DNA of 64,000 nt. It comes from Psychromonas sp. SA13A (GTDB taxonomy: Bacteria; Pseudomonadota; Gammaproteobacteria; Enterobacterales; Psychromonadaceae). Under the pieces are notes generated by a model. The model saw nothing but the letters and a program-made list of their open reading frames with translations, was not told where the DNA came from and did not search any database. This document shows positions 1 through 10,589 of this stretch, piece after piece (the stretch's first letter is position 1; every line of letters begins with the position of its first letter). Both the position numbers and the translations under genes were made by a program. Where the stretch lies: contig NZ_WTKU01000012.1 of assembly GCF_011378715.1 (NCBI RefSeq), positions 54,947 to 118,946 on the forward strand. Direction: 5' to 3'.

Positions 1-160
1 GTTAAATGAAGATGGCGTTATGTTTGTAGAAGTAGGTAATTCACAGGTACATTTACAAGCTGCTTATCCTGATATCCCATTCCAATGGATTGAATTCTCT
101 ATTGGTGGACATGGCGTATTTGTTTTAACTAAAGCACAGCTTGATAATATTAAAATATAA
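1..160 (+). CDS. prmB: Ribosomal protein L3 glutamine methyltransferase, C-terminal end (partial)
   Basis: Only the last 52 codons are present; reading starts at base 2 and stops with TAA at 158-160. The visible peptide has the PrmB C-terminal pattern: [10 protein letters not shown], then [17 protein letters not shown]. In this family that segment closes the SAM-dependent methyltransferase fold that methylates a glutamine of ribosomal protein L3 (uL3). The position just upstream of aroC matches the prmB-aroC order of enterics and vibrios. The catalytic NPPY motif lies outside the window. Identity is fairly sure from peptide plus synteny. Confidence 0.85.
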   Translation, partial: LNEDGVMFVEVGNSQVHLQAAYPDIPFQWIEFSIGGHGVFVLTKAQLDNIKI

Positions 161-199
161 TTAAGCTATAAAAGGCTATAAAAGGCTATAAAAGCATAA
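161..199. repeat. Short 10-bp tandem repeat after prmB
   Basis: Directly after the prmB stop the sequence runs TTAAGCTATA, AAAGGCTATA, AAAGGCTATA, AAAGCATAAA. This is about 3.5 copies of a 10-mer, followed by looser AAGCATA-type repeats to about 235. No coding function is seen. Confidence 0.6.
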
Positions 200-344
200 A
201 ATAAGCATAGTTAAGCATAATTATAAGCCGATATTTAAGCTGCAATGAAACACTTAAATTAGACTAAATGCTCTTAAGTACTTTTAAAATAAAACTGAAA
301 AATAGCATTAAAAAGTGGCATTGAAATTTGTAAATAAGTTAACT

Positions 345-369
345 GGAAAGGCGAGTAAGGTGCCTTTTC
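345..369 (+). other. Small hairpin between prmB and aroC
   Basis: GGAAAGGC and GCCTTTTC flank a 9-nt loop, giving a short imperfect hairpin 33 bases before the aroC start. It could be a weak prmB terminator or part of the aroC leader. The T run is short, so termination is only a possibility. Confidence 0.3.
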
Positions 370-401
370 AATATCAAACATTATGAAGTGGGAAATTAAA
401 A

Positions 402-1490
402 ATGGCAGGAAGCAGTATTGGTCAAGTTTTTAAGGTGACAACTTTTGGTGAAAGCCATGGTGCAGCATTAGGTTGTATTATTGACGGTATTCCACCTAAT
501 TTAGCAATCACTGAAGCAGACTTACAGCACGATTTAGACCGTCGTCGTCCGGGACAATCTCGTTATACCACGATGCGCCAAGAAGGCGATCAAGTAAAGA
601 TCTTATCGGGTGTATTTGAAGGTAAAACGACGGGATGCAGCATTGGATTGATTATTGAAAATACCGATCAGCGTTCTAAAGATTATTCTGCAATTAAAGA
701 TTTATTTCGCCCTGGCCATGCAGATTATACTTACCATCAGAAATATGGACACCGTGATTACCGTGGCGGTGGCCGTTCTTCTGCACGTGAAACTGCAATG
801 CGTGTTGCTGCAGGTGCGATTGCTAAAAAGTATCTAAAAGAGCAGTTTGGTGTTGAAATCCGTGGTTATTTAAGCCAATTAGGGGATATTACACCGGATA
901 CGATTGACTGGAATGAAGTAGAAAATAATCCATTCTTCTTCCCTGATGCCAGCAAAATTACAGCGCTTGAAGATTATATGAAAGCGTTGATTAAAGAAGG
1001 TAATTCTGTTGGCGCTAAAGTCACTGTGGTCGCTTCTGGAGTGCCGGTTGGACTAGGCGAACCTGTATTTGATCGCTTAGATGCTGAATTAGCTCACTCG
1101 TTAATGAGTATTAACGCAGTTAAAGGTGTTGAGATTGGTGACGGTTTTGCTGTGGCGAACCAAAAAGGTACCGAACATCGCGATGAGATGACACCTGAAG
1201 GTTTCTTATCAAACCATGCTGGTGGTGTATTAGGTGGTATTTCAACTGGGCAAGATATCATTGCGTCTATTGCTTTAAAACCAACATCAAGTTTAACTAT
1301 TCCTGGTCGCACCATCACAACTGACGGTGAAGCAACAGAAATGATTACAAAAGGGCGTCATGACCCTTGTGTTGGTATTCGTGCAGTGCCTATCGCAGAA
1401 GCGCAAATGGCGATCACGTTACTTGACCACGTATTACGTCACCGTGCACAAAACTTGCACGTGACCACTAATACCCCGCACTTAAGATAG
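402..1490 (+). CDS. aroC: Chorismate synthase
   Basis: The 362-residue product matches the usual bacterial length (about 360). It converts 5-enolpyruvylshikimate-3-phosphate to chorismate in the cytosol, the last common step to aromatic amino acids, folate and quinones; the family needs reduced FMN. The signature FGESHG is at residues 15-20. The Arg/Gly-rich FMN and substrate region [16 protein letters not shown] lies at about 115-130, and the C-terminal [13 protein letters not shown] segment is present. The ATG at 402 follows a weak GTGGGA ribosome-binding site. The gene lies downstream of prmB and is followed by a clear terminator, so it probably ends its transcription unit. Confidence 0.97.
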   Translation: MAGSSIGQVFKVTTFGESHGAALGCIIDGIPPNLAITEADLQHDLDRRRPGQSRYTTMRQEGDQVKILSGVFEGKTTGCSIGLIIENTDQRSKDYSAIKDLFRPGHADYTYHQKYGHRDYRGGGRSSARETAMRVAAGAIAKKYLKEQFGVEIRGYLSQLGDITPDTIDWNEVENNPFFFPDASKITALEDYMKALIKEGNSVGAKVTVVASGVPVGLGEPVFDRLDAELAHSLMSINAVKGVEIGDGFAVANQKGTEHRDEMTPEGFLSNHAGGVLGGISTGQDIIASIALKPTSSLTIPGRTITTDGEATEMITKGRHDPCVGIRAVPIAEAQMAITLLDHVLRHRAQNLHVTTNTPHLR

Positions 1491-1545
1491 TGTTAATGGT
1501 CGTTTAATTCGCTTAAGGCACTCTTAAGCAATAAGTCAGAAAATA

Positions 1546-1578
1546 AAAATCCGATGCCTAACAGCCTCGGATTTTTTT
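1546..1578 (+). terminator. Rho-independent terminator after aroC
   Basis: AAAATCCGA and TCGGATTTTT pair around a 12-nt loop and run into a T tract. The position is 55 bases after the aroC stop. Confidence 0.85.
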
Positions 1579-1651
1579 ATACCTATTTACTGTGTTATCC
1601 ACTTGGAGAATATAAATAAAAGAAGAAAGAATTAGTTATGTTTTTCTTCTT

Positions 1652-2180
1652 TTAAGGTTTCCTTCTTTTAACTTCGTGCCTTCGTGGTTAAATGGCTTTT
1701 GATTTAAGACCTAAGCAACCACGAAGCCGCTACGCTGCACGAAGAGCACGAAGAGCACGAAGAAAAAATAAACTGAGAAATTAAGTAGCAACTTTTGTAT
1801 TGTTTTAAGGTTTACTTCTTTTAACTTCGTGTCTTCGTGGTTAAATGGCTTTTGACTTTAAGACCTAAGCAGCCACGCAGAGAGCACGAAGAAAAGAACA
1901 AGCAGAAAATATTTAAAGGTATTTATTCTTGTATTTTTTAAGGTTTACTTCTTTTCACTTCGTGCCTTCGTGGTTAAATGGCTTTTGATTTAAGACCTAA
2001 GCAACCACGAAGCCGCTACGCTGCACGAAGAGCACGAAGAGCACGAAGAAAAAATAAACTGAGAAATTAAGTAGCAACTTTTGTATTGTTTTAAGGTTTA
2101 CTTCTTTTAACTTCGTGCCTTCGTGGTTAATTCGCTTTTGCTTGAAGTTTTTCACCTTAAATTCGTAACCTCGTAGTTAA
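1652..2180. repeat. Tandem intergenic repeat array (CTTCGTGGTTAA / AACCACGAAG family)
   Basis: Four copies of a unit headed by ACTTCGTGCCTTCGTGGTTAA start at 1671, 1824 (one T for C), 1957 and 2110. The spacings are 153, 133 and 153 bases. The blocks at 1671-1830 and 1957-2116 are nearly identical, so a 286-base dimer looks duplicated. Within each unit CTTCGTGGTTAA is answered by AACCACGAAG, forming an inverted repeat, and short GAAGAGCAC iterations follow. A degraded fifth trace (TTCGTAACCTCGTAGTTAATTAG) is at 2164-2186. No open reading frame or known IS feature is present. It resembles the dispersed non-coding repeats of marine gammaproteobacteria, but that assignment is inference. Confidence 0.85.
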
Positions 2181-2197
2181 TTAGCTTTAACTGATAT

Positions 2198-2497
2198 TTA
2201 ATCCAAGTACTGTTTAAATTTTACAATTTTACCTTGGTCAGTTATTTCTATACCTTCTTTTTCCAATAAAGCCTTTTGCCTGATAAATGCCTCGCCTATT
2301 AAAGATATTTTACCCTGCGAATTCACCACCCTGAACCAGGGTAAGCGGGAATCTTTAGGTAGCCTCGCTAGTACCTTGCCAACATGGCGGGAATGAAGAG
2401 GAAAGCCGGCTTGTTTCGCTAGTTGCCCATAGGTTATTAACTTACCTTCGTCTAAATAAGACAAAATGGTATAGACGTTTTGTGCAAACTCTTCCAT
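2198..2497 (-). CDS. Alkyltransferase-like (ATL) DNA repair protein, YbaZ/Atl1 type
   Basis: This 99-residue protein is the helix-turn-helix DNA-binding half of O6-alkylguanine-DNA alkyltransferases. The usual PCHRV active site reads PWFRV (residues 53-57), so the acceptor cysteine is Trp54 and the following His is Phe55. TYGQLA (22-27) and the arginine-finger segment RHVGKVLA (37-44) are kept. ATL proteins bind O6-alkylguanine without repairing it and recruit nucleotide excision repair; that is family knowledge. Cys to Trp is usual for ATLs, while His to Phe is less common. It begins 3 bases after the MFS transporter stop, so the two are probably co-transcribed. Confidence 0.88.
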   Translation of the reverse strand: MEEFAQNVYTILSYLDEGKLITYGQLAKQAGFPLHSRHVGKVLARLPKDSRLPWFRVVNSQGKISLIGEAFIRQKALLEKEGIEITDQGKIVKFKQYLD

Positions 2498-2500
2498 CTT

Positions 2501-3712
2501 TCAGGCTTCTCTTGTTTGATATGTAAATTCGTTGCCCTTCGAAGGGTTGTTAGGAATCAGAAAAGAAAGGCTCAAAGAACAAAGTGCAAAGCCTGCTCCG
2601 CAGTAAAATACCCACGATGGGTTAGCTATCCAAACCAAACCTAATAATACAGGGATCACCACCGCTGCAATATGATTAATTGAAAAGCTAATACCAGCCG
2701 TCGCCGCTATATCTTCTGGATTTGCTATTTTTTGAAAGTAAGTTTTAATGGCAATTGCTAGCGCAAAAAAGAGGTGGTCAATAACGTATAACGAAGCAGC
2801 AATAGTGCTGTTTTCAACTAAACCGTAGGCAATAAATAAAATAATTAGCCCTAAATATTCGAAAATAAGTACGGAACGCTCTCCGAAATAAGCAATGAGT
2901 TTGCCAATTTTAGCGGCAAACAACCAATTAAAAACATAATTAATTAAGAATAATGCACTGATCTCAGCGACGCTGTAGTGAAATTTTTCTACCATTAGGA
3001 AACCAGCAAATACCACAAAAATCTGTCGACGAGCGCCACTGAAAAAAGTCAGTGCGTAATACAACCAATAGCGTTTTTTTATTATGAACTTTTTGCTTTG
3101 TTCGGTAAGTGGCGGGAATTGTTTAAAAGCTGAAGCTAAAAGGAGCGTTAATATTAAGCCTAATCCACCAAATAATAAATAAGTGACTTCATAACTTACT
3201 TTGAAGTGGTCCATCAAAACCCAAACACTGGCATAAGCGAGTAATGAAGCAATGGCTTTAACAGAAAGTATTCGGCCCATGAAATGCGCTGCTTCTGATT
3301 TATTGATCCATTGCAGGGTGAGCGATTGATTAACTGTTTCGAAATAATGAAACCCGATCGACATTAACATAGTCGTTAAATATAAGCCCATTACCTGTGG
3401 GAAGTAGCCTGTAATAGCAACACCTACCGACGTTATGCCCAAAGAGAGGATCGCTAAGCGTTGCTCTTTAATAAATAAGAGAACATAAATGACAGTAAAA
3501 GCTAAAAAGCCGGGGATTTCACGTAAACTTTGTAAAATTCCTATTTCAACACCCGTAAAGTCTGCTTTTTCAACCACAAAGTTATTCAACAACACCATCC
3601 ATACGGAAAATACTAATGGCATGATAAAAGCCATTACAAGTAATAAACTTTCAGGTTTTTGTAAAAAAGGATGCGATTTCATGGGTAGCCGTGATTTATG
3701 ATAAAAAAACAT
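2501..3712 (-). CDS. MFS transporter of unknown substrate
   Basis: The 403-residue product has about 12 hydrophobic segments and a central cytoplasmic basic stretch (SKKFIIKKRYW) after about residue 200, as in major facilitator permeases. An internal Met at residue 11 (MKSHPFLQ) is an alternative start. No substrate-specific motif was recognised. The downstream ATL gene follows after 3 bases, so both are likely read from one promoter in the region above 3712. A substrate should not be inferred from this pairing. Confidence 0.8.
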   Translation of the reverse strand: MFFYHKSRLPMKSHPFLQKPESLLLVMAFIMPLVFSVWMVLLNNFVVEKADFTGVEIGILQSLREIPGFLAFTVIYVLLFIKEQRLAILSLGITSVGVAITGYFPQVMGLYLTTMLMSIGFHYFETVNQSLTLQWINKSEAAHFMGRILSVKAIASLLAYASVWVLMDHFKVSYEVTYLLFGGLGLILTLLLASAFKQFPPLTEQSKKFIIKKRYWLYYALTFFSGARRQIFVVFAGFLMVEKFHYSVAEISALFLINYVFNWLFAAKIGKLIAYFGERSVLIFEYLGLIILFIAYGLVENSTIAASLYVIDHLFFALAIAIKTYFQKIANPEDIAATAGISFSINHIAAVVIPVLLGLVWIANPSWVFYCGAGFALCSLSLSFLIPNNPSKGNEFTYQTREA

Positions 3713-3849
3713 TTTACGCTTTTTACTGTCTAAAGCGAATCTTGTCTTTAGTTGCGCTGTAATTTAGTTAATGACAATAAAATCTAGCCGTTAAGCATCT
3801 TATGGTGATATCTTTACTTTATCAAACGGTGTTAAGTTGATTTTTTTGT

Positions 3850-3882
3850 GAATTTATATGCATTATTCGTAAATATAAATTC
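3850..3882. repeat. 10-bp inverted repeat, possible operator
   Basis: GAATTTATAT (3850-3859) is the exact reverse complement of ATATAAATTC (3873-3882), with a 13-base spacer. It lies about 140 bases upstream of the MFS start and 490 upstream of gltB. Regulator unknown. Confidence 0.4.
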
Positions 3883-4136
3883 ATAAAGTAAGTGTCTTAT
3901 AGCGTTTGAGTCTACCTTTGTTAGTAGTTATCTTTATCATTATCTTTAGACGTCATCTCCCATCTCGCTTTATTCCTAGTGGATCATAGGCTTTAACAGG
4001 GTGATCACAAGGGTTCTGATGCGGTTAACATTGCTTTAACACGAGAGTGCGGGGGAAGTGAATAAGAAAATTGGATTTTATGCCGCTTAAAAGATAGAAT
4101 ACAGACAAAATTACACCTTTAACAGTAGGGTGATTT

Positions 4137-4192
4137 CAAGAAATAATGTATAAGCCCTGTGCTTGTACTGCTCTTATGCGCGTTATTTCTTG
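4137..4192 (+). other. Long-stem hairpin upstream of gltB
   Basis: CAAGAAATAA (4137-4146) pairs perfectly with TTATTTCTTG (4183-4192). An inner ATAAG (4150-4154) pairs with CTTAT (4173-4177). The structure spans 56 bases and sits about 180 bases ahead of the gltB start. It could be an mRNA leader structure, a small RNA or a regulator site. It lacks a T tract, so an ordinary terminator is unlikely. Confidence 0.45.
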
Positions 4193-4368
4193 GTCAAGGG
4201 AGTTTTTGTTAAGTGCACTTTTCATAAGAAAGTAGTTTCCTTTACAAAAAAAGTAAAAAAATTAATTGCTTGTTTTTGGTAACTCAATTACAAGTCGTGT
4301 GTAGCACTTCGAAAACATTAGATCTTACAGTTAAGTAACATTACTGTTTTATCTTGAAGGACATGTTT

Positions 4369-7300
4369 ATGACTAATATAGAGCAAAACGCTCAAGGCCT
4401 TTATGTGCCTGAACTGGAACATGATGCTTGTGGTATCGGTTTCGTCGCACATCTAAAAAACAGCAAGTCTCACAAGATTGTGACACAAGCTTTAGATATG
4501 CTAGCGCGTATGGAACACCGTGGTGGTCAAGGTTGCGATCCATGTAGTGGTGATGGCGCGGGTATTCTTTTACAAAAACCACATGAGTTTTTAGTAACAG
4601 AAGCATTAAAAGAAGGCATTACCCTTCCTAAATTTGATCAGTACGGCGTAGGAACCATTCTATTCCCTAAAGATGAAAATCATCGTGACCATTGTCGCGA
4701 AATTTTAGCAAGAACTGCTGAACGTCTTTCTCTTGAAGTGATTGGTTACCGTGTACTACCTACCGATAACTCAATGATTGGTGCTGATCCATTAAGCAGC
4801 GAACCACAGTTTGAACATATGTTCGTGACTGGCGGTCCTGATATGGAACCTGCTGTATTAGAACGTAAATTATTTATTCTACGTAATTATGCAACACGCA
4901 TTTGTTTAGAGTCTGTTAATGGCATTAAAGATAACTTTTACATTAACACTTTCTCTTACAAAACGATTGTATATAAAGGTCAATTAACCACTGAACAAGT
5001 GCCACAATATTTCTTAGATTTACAAAATCCAAGTATGGTGACTGCACTTGCATTGGTTCATTCTCGTTTCTCAACAAACACATTCCCACGTTGGCGTTTA
5101 GCGCAACCGTTCCGTTACATTGCTCACAATGGCGAGATTAATACGGTTCGCGGTAATATCAACTGGATGAAAGCACGTGAAGCTTTGCTTGAAGCTGAGT
5201 TCTTCACTCGTTCTGAATTAGACATGTTAATGCCAATCTGTACTGACGGTATGTCTGACTCTGCAAGCTTTGATATGGCATTAGAATTATTAGTGCTGTC
5301 TGGCCGTAGTCTTCCTCATGCATTGATGATGATGATCCCTGAAGCTTGGCAAGAAAATAAAAGTATGGATCCTAAGCGTCGTGCTTTCTACCAATACCAC
5401 GCAAATCTAATGGAACCTTGGGATGGCCCAGCTTCTGTTTGTTTCACCGATGGTGTACAAGTAGGTGCAACACTTGACCGTAATGGTTTACGTCCATCTC
5501 GTTATACAGTGACAAAAGATGACTTCCTAGTGATGGCATCTGAATCAGGTGTTGTTGAAATTGACCCTGAAAACATTAAGTTACGTGGTCGTTTACAACC
5601 TGGTCGTATTTTTGTTGCTGACCTTGAACAAGGCCGTATCATTTCTGATGATGAAGTGAAAGATGGCATTGCAGCAAGAAAACCTTATGAAACTTGGTTA
5701 CAAAATAACTTAGTTAAATTAGAAGATCAGCCTGCAGCATTAGAGCGTAATATCCAACCAGATGCGGGTAAATTGTTAAAACGTTTACAATCGTTTGGTG
5801 TAACTTCTGAAGAAGTTAATGACATTATTCTACCGATGTTACTTGATGGTAAAGAGCCATTAGGTGCAATGGGTGTGGATTGGCCGTTAGCGGTACTGTC
5901 ACATCAATCTCAACATTTATCTCATTACTTTAAACAATTATTTGCACAAGTAACTAACCCACCAATCGATCCGATTCGTGAGCGTATGGTTATGTCGTTA
6001 AATACTTATTTAGGTAAAGACAAAAATTTACTGGCAGAAACGCCAGAACATTGTCATAAAGTTGAGCTGGAATCGCCTGTATTAAGTAATGCTGAGTTAC
6101 AAAAAATTAATGCACTGGATGACAAGCACTTACAAGCTAAGACATTAGAAACTTTCTTTGCCGCTTCTGGTGAGCCAGGTAAGTTGAAAAAAGCGCTAGC
6201 ACGTATTTGTCGTTACGCAGAAGATGCGATTCACGATGGTTACTCAATCATCATTCTTTCTGACCGTAATGCAACGTCTGACCATGCGCCAATTCCTGCT
6301 ATGTTAGTAACAGGTGCGGTACATCACTACTTAATCAAACGTGGTCTACGTGCTATGTGTGACATCGTAGTGGAAACAGGTGACGTACGTGAAACACATC
6401 ATTTTGCAACAGTAATCGGTTACGGTGCTTCTGCCGTTAATGCTTACTTAATTGAAGAAATGATTGTTGATCTACAAAACAAGAAACGTTTACCAGCTGA
6501 TAAATCTGTTGATGAAATCTTTAAATCTTACAAATATGCGATTGACGCAGGTCTGTTGAAGATTTTCTCAAAAATGGGTATCTCAACGATTCAGTCTTAT
6601 CAAGGCGCACAAATATTTGAAGCATTGGGCATTAGTAAAGCAGTGGTTGATGATTACTTCAAAGGCACTGTAACGCGTATTCAAGGTTTATCAATTGATG
6701 ATATTGCACATGAAATTTTAGTGCGTCATCGTTTTGCTTACCCATTACGTGCAGTACCTGTGCAACGTTTAGATGTAGGCGGTGTATACCAGTGGAAACA
6801 ACGTGGTGAGAAACATTTATTTAACCCAACAACGATTTCATTATTGCAAGAATCGACTCGTAACAAAAATTATGAGCAGTTCAAACAATACGCAGAAGCC
6901 GTTGATAAACAGGGTGATGATGCAGCAACGTTACGTAGCCAATTTGTATTTGTACCTAAAGAAACAGGTCCAATCTCAATTGACGAAGTCGAGCCAGCGG
7001 AATCAATTCTAAAACGTTTTGCAACGGGTGCGATGAGCTTTGGCTCTATCTCACATGAAGCTCACTCAACACTTGCGATAGCAATGAACCGAATTGGCGC
7101 GAAGTCAAACTCTGGTGAAGGTGGTGAAGATCCAATCCGTTTCAAACCAAAAGAAAATGGTGATTGGGAACGTTCTGCTATCAAGCAGGTAGCATCAGGT
7201 CGTTTTGGTGTTACGTCGTACTACCTAACAAACGCTGCTGAAATCCAAATTAAAATGGCACAGGGCGCTAAACCAGGTGAGGGTGGTCAATTACCAGGTC

Positions 7301-8889
7301 ATAAAGTTGATGACTGGATTGGTCGTACTCGTCACTCTACTCCTGGCGTAGGTCTAATTTCACCGCCACCGCATCATGATATTTACTCAATCGAAGATTT
7401 AGCGCAGCTTATCTACGATTTGAAAAATGCTAACCGCGAAGGTCGTGTTAACGTTAAATTAGTATCAGAAGCCGGTGTTGGTACGATTGCATCAGGTGTT
7501 GCTAAAGCAAAAGCTGACGTAATCTTAATCGCTGGTTTTGACGGCGGTACAGGTGCATCACCATTATCATCTATTCGTCATGCTGGTTTACCATGGGAAC
7601 TAGGTTTATCTGAAGCACATCAAACGCTAATGAAAAACGGTTTACGTAACCGTGTTGTGTTACAAGCTGATGGCCAGATGAAAACACCTCGTGACTTAAC
7701 AATTGCTGCTTTACTAGGTTCTGAAGAATGGGGCGTTGCAACGGCTGCTTTAGTGGTTGAAGGTTGTATTATGATGCGTAAGTGTCATTTAAATACTTGT
7801 CCTGTTGGTATCGCAACACAAAACAAAACATTACGTGAACGTTTCGACGGCCGTGTAGATGATGTTGTTACTTTCTTTGGTTATATGGTTCAAGGCATGC
7901 GTGAAAACATGGCGATGTTAGGCTACAAATCAATCACTGAAATGGTTGGCCAAACACAAAACTTGAAAGTACGCGAAGATGTGACGCACTGGAAATATAA
8001 AAACTTAGATTTAAGTACTATTCTATTCAAGCAACAGGGTAAAGAAGAAGATGGGATGTTTAACCAAACAACTCAAAATCATAACCTTGAAGCAGTATTA
8101 GATAGAAAACTAATTGAGTTAGCAGCACCAGCGTTAGAGAAAGGCGAGGCAGTATCGGGTGAATTCCCTATCACTAATGTCGACCGTTCTTGTGGCGCCA
8201 TGCTTTCTAATGAAATTTCAAAAGTCTATGACGACCAAGGTTTGCCTAAATCGATGCAAGTTAAATTCAAAGGCTCTGCTGGACAATCATTTGGTTGTTT
8301 CCTTGCTAAGGGTGTTGAGTTTACTGTTGAAGGTGATGCAAATGATTACTGGGGTAAAGGTTTATCTGGTGGTCAAATCGTGGTTTATCCATACCGCTCA
8401 TCAACATTAGTTGCTAAAGATAATATTATCGTTGGTAACGTATGTTTTTATGGCGCAACATCTGGTCAATCATACATTAATGGTATGGCTGGTGAACGTT
8501 TCTGTGTACGTAACTCGGGTGCAGAAGTAGTTGTTGAAGGTATCGGTGATCACGGTTGTGAATACATGACCGGCGGTATAATGATCAACTTAGGGTCTAC
8601 GGGTCGTAACTTTGCGGCGGGTATGAGTGGCGGTGTTGCTTATATTTGGGACCAAGATGATAAGTTTACAGCTAATTGTAATATGGAACTGGTTGACCTC
8701 GATCCTCTAGATCAAGCAGATAAAGACCTGTTAATTGCAAAAGTCACGAAACATTTAGAGCTTACGGAGTCTAATATGGCGGCGAAGTTCTTAGCGGATG
8801 TTGAAGCAAGCTTAGCAAAAGTTGTTAAAGTGATGCCTCGTGATTATAAAGCGGCATTAGCAGCTCGAGTCAAAGGAGAAGCAGCATAA
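4369..8889 (+). CDS. gltB: Glutamate synthase [NADPH] large subunit
   Basis: This is the large subunit of NADPH-GOGAT, which moves the amide nitrogen of glutamine to 2-oxoglutarate. The ATG at 4369 is chosen because GAAGGA at 4356-4361 gives 7-base spacing. An in-frame ATG at 4363 and a TTG at 4354 are too close to, or overlap, that site. This gives 1506 residues. A 20-residue propeptide precedes Cys21 in HDACGIGF, the N-terminal nucleophile of class II glutamine amidotransferases after processing. The FMN/synthase domain contains [11 protein letters not shown]. The 3Fe-4S cysteines are C1133, C1139 and C1144. The C-terminal GXGXG beta-helix domain follows. The stop overlaps the gltD start. 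Confidence 0.97.
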   Translation: MTNIEQNAQGLYVPELEHDACGIGFVAHLKNSKSHKIVTQALDMLARMEHRGGQGCDPCSGDGAGILLQKPHEFLVTEALKEGITLPKFDQYGVGTILFPKDENHRDHCREILARTAERLSLEVIGYRVLPTDNSMIGADPLSSEPQFEHMFVTGGPDMEPAVLERKLFILRNYATRICLESVNGIKDNFYINTFSYKTIVYKGQLTTEQVPQYFLDLQNPSMVTALALVHSRFSTNTFPRWRLAQPFRYIAHNGEINTVRGNINWMKAREALLEAEFFTRSELDMLMPICTDGMSDSASFDMALELLVLSGRSLPHALMMMIPEAWQENKSMDPKRRAFYQYHANLMEPWDGPASVCFTDGVQVGATLDRNGLRPSRYTVTKDDFLVMASESGVVEIDPENIKLRGRLQPGRIFVADLEQGRIISDDEVKDGIAARKPYETWLQNNLVKLEDQPAALERNIQPDAGKLLKRLQSFGVTSEEVNDIILPMLLDGKEPLGAMGVDWPLAVLSHQSQHLSHYFKQLFAQVTNPPIDPIRERMVMSLNTYLGKDKNLLAETPEHCHKVELESPVLSNAELQKINALDDKHLQAKTLETFFAASGEPGKLKKALARICRYAEDAIHDGYSIIILSDRNATSDHAPIPAMLVTGAVHHYLIKRGLRAMCDIVVETGDVRETHHFATVIGYGASAVNAYLIEEMIVDLQNKKRLPADKSVDEIFKSYKYAIDAGLLKIFSKMGISTIQSYQGAQIFEALGISKAVVDDYFKGTVTRIQGLSIDDIAHEILVRHRFAYPLRAVPVQRLDVGGVYQWKQRGEKHLFNPTTISLLQESTRNKNYEQFKQYAEAVDKQGDDAATLRSQFVFVPKETGPISIDEVEPAESILKRFATGAMSFGSISHEAHSTLAIAMNRIGAKSNSGEGGEDPIRFKPKENGDWERSAIKQVASGRFGVTSYYLTNAAEIQIKMAQGAKPGEGGQLPGHKVDDWIGRTRHSTPGVGLISPPPHHDIYSIEDLAQLIYDLKNANREGRVNVKLVSEAGVGTIASGVAKAKADVILIAGFDGGTGASPLSSIRHAGLPWELGLSEAHQTLMKNGLRNRVVLQADGQMKTPRDLTIAALLGSEEWGVATAALVVEGCIMMRKCHLNTCPVGIATQNKTLRERFDGRVDDVVTFFGYMVQGMRENMAMLGYKSITEMVGQTQNLKVREDVTHWKYKNLDLSTILFKQQGKEEDGMFNQTTQNHNLEAVLDRKLIELAAPALEKGEAVSGEFPITNVDRSCGAMLSNEISKVYDDQGLPKSMQVKFKGSAGQSFGCFLAKGVEFTVEGDANDYWGKGLSGGQIVVYPYRSSTLVAKDNIIVGNVCFYGATSGQSYINGMAGERFCVRNSGAEVVVEGIGDHGCEYMTGGIMINLGSTGRNFAAGMSGGVAYIWDQDDKFTANCNMELVDLDPLDQADKDLLIAKVTKHLELTESNMAAKFLADVEASLAKVVKVMPRDYKAALAARVKGEAA

Positions 8890-10358
8890 TGGGTAAGCCT
8901 ACTGGATTTTTAGAATTAGGTCGTGAACTTCCACCGAAATTATCGGTTGAAGAGCGTCTAAAAGATAATAAAGAGTTTGTACAAAACGACGTGTTTGGTA
9001 AAAAGATTAATGACCAAGCCTCTCGTTGTATGGACTGTGGCGTACCGTTTTGTCATAACGGTTGTCCAATTGGTAACATCATTCCTGAATTCAACGATGC
9101 GGTTTATCGTGAAAGTTGGTTAGAGGCTTGGGAAATCCTGAGCTCAACGAATAACTTTCCTGAATTTACTGGGCGTGTTTGTCCTGCTCCATGTGAAACT
9201 TCATGTGTTTTAGGTATTAACCAAGATCCTATTACGATTTGTAATATTGAAAAAACAATTGTAGAAAAAGCATACGAGAATGGTTATGTTCAACCAAAAA
9301 TACCAAGATCTCGTAGTGGCAAAACAATTGCTATCATCGGTTCTGGCCCTGCAGGTCTTGCAGCAGCAGAGCAATTAAACTCAGCAGGTCACACTGTGAC
9401 TGTTTATGAGCGCGATGAAAAAATAGGCGGTTTATTACGCTTTGGTATTCCAGACTTTAAACTAGGTATGGACATTATCGATCGTAAGATTGCGGTAATG
9501 GAAGCAGCTGGTATTAAAATGGTTGTGAATGCACACATTGGTGTTGATTTTGATGCAAAAGATTTGCGTAAGCAATTTGACGTTGTGTTATTAACAGGTG
9601 GTTCAACGGTTCCTCGTGACCTACCAATCCCTGGTCGTGACTTAAAAGGTGTTCATTTTGCAATGGAATTCCTTGGTCAAAATAACCGCCGTGCAAACGG
9701 TATGGATCTTAAGACTGAAGAAATTCATGCAGCAGATGACCATGTAGTGGTTATCGGTGGTGGTGATACGGGTTCTGACTGTGTTGGTACTTCTAACCGT
9801 CATAAAGCCGCATCGGTTACGCAAGTGGAAATTATGCCGATCCCACCTGAAAAACGTACTGTGAATATGCCATGGCCTTCTTACCCAATGATCTTGAAAA
9901 CAACAACTTCACACGAAGAAGGTGTAGATCGTCATTGGTCAATCCTAACTAAAGAATTCATCGGTGATGAAAATGGTAATGTTAAAGAGTTAGTGGTTGC
10001 AGATATCGAATGGGAAGAAGCAGCACCGGGTCAACGTCCTAACTTTAAAGAAATTGAAGGTTCTGTACGTTCAATTCCTTGTACTAAAGCTTTCTTGGCA
10101 ATGGGGTTCTTACACCCAGAACCAACGGGTGTTTTAGCGCAGTTATCAATTGGCTTAGATGAGCGCGGTAACGTTAAAACTAACGATTACCAAACAACCC
10201 AAGCAGGCGTATTTGCCGCAGGTGATATGCGTACTGGTCAGTCTCTGATCGTACGTTGTATTAATGAAGGCCGTGAAGCTTCACGTGCTATTGATGCATA
10301 CTTGATGGGTAACTCTAATCTTGAATGTATCAATGATTCATTAATGATGGCTAACTAA
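8889..10358 (+). CDS. gltD: Glutamate synthase [NADPH] small subunit
   Basis: The 489-residue product is the FAD/NADPH subunit that feeds electrons from NADPH to GltB. N-terminal cysteines in RCMDCGVPFCHNGCPIGN and CPAPCETSCVLG are the 4Fe-4S ligands. The FAD dinucleotide fold IIGSGPAGLAAAEQL follows at about 150, and the NADPH fold VVIGGGDTGSDC at about 285. A C-terminal FAD segment (GVFAAGDMRTGQSLIV) is present. The ATG overlaps the gltB TAA by one base (TAATG), which implies translational coupling. A strong terminator follows. Confidence 0.97.
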   Translation: MGKPTGFLELGRELPPKLSVEERLKDNKEFVQNDVFGKKINDQASRCMDCGVPFCHNGCPIGNIIPEFNDAVYRESWLEAWEILSSTNNFPEFTGRVCPAPCETSCVLGINQDPITICNIEKTIVEKAYENGYVQPKIPRSRSGKTIAIIGSGPAGLAAAEQLNSAGHTVTVYERDEKIGGLLRFGIPDFKLGMDIIDRKIAVMEAAGIKMVVNAHIGVDFDAKDLRKQFDVVLLTGGSTVPRDLPIPGRDLKGVHFAMEFLGQNNRRANGMDLKTEEIHAADDHVVVIGGGDTGSDCVGTSNRHKAASVTQVEIMPIPPEKRTVNMPWPSYPMILKTTTSHEEGVDRHWSILTKEFIGDENGNVKELVVADIEWEEAAPGQRPNFKEIEGSVRSIPCTKAFLAMGFLHPEPTGVLAQLSIGLDERGNVKTNDYQTTQAGVFAAGDMRTGQSLIVRCINEGREASRAIDAYLMGNSNLECINDSLMMAN

Positions 10359-10429
10359 AACAAACCATTATTGGTTGTTTGTTAGGCAATCTGCTAACAA
10401 CATTACTTAACATGTAATTTAGTGTTAAT

Positions 10430-10466
10430 AAACCCCCTCTCTTTTTAGAGCAGGGGGTTTTTTTGT
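10430..10466 (+). terminator. Rho-independent terminator after gltD
   Basis: AAACCCCCTCTCT pairs with AGAGCAGGGGGTTT, with one bulged C, followed by seven or more T. It ends the gltBD operon. Confidence 0.9.
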
Positions 10467-10589
10467 TTTAAAAGTAGGTTAAAATCCGTTTCCCTTAAAT
10501 TCGGTATTTTGTACCGGTCATACTAAAAACATTTGAAAGTCTGCTGTATCGTGCAGTTTATTTTCAAATGTAGAACAAAGGAAAGATTA

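Larger units (their letters stand above)
3713..4368. other. Long divergent intergenic region before gltB
   Basis: About 650 bases separate the divergent MFS gene and gltB. No gene was seen. It contains a 10-bp inverted repeat at 3850-3882 and a larger stem-loop at 4137-4192, listed separately. The sequence just before gltB is AT-rich. Promoters for both flanking units must lie here, but none could be fixed by eye. Confidence 0.6.

Noticed and set aside
1652..2180. CRISPR array
   Set aside because: Units are long (133-153 bases), the spacers are not unique and no cas genes are nearby; it is a tandem intergenic repeat.
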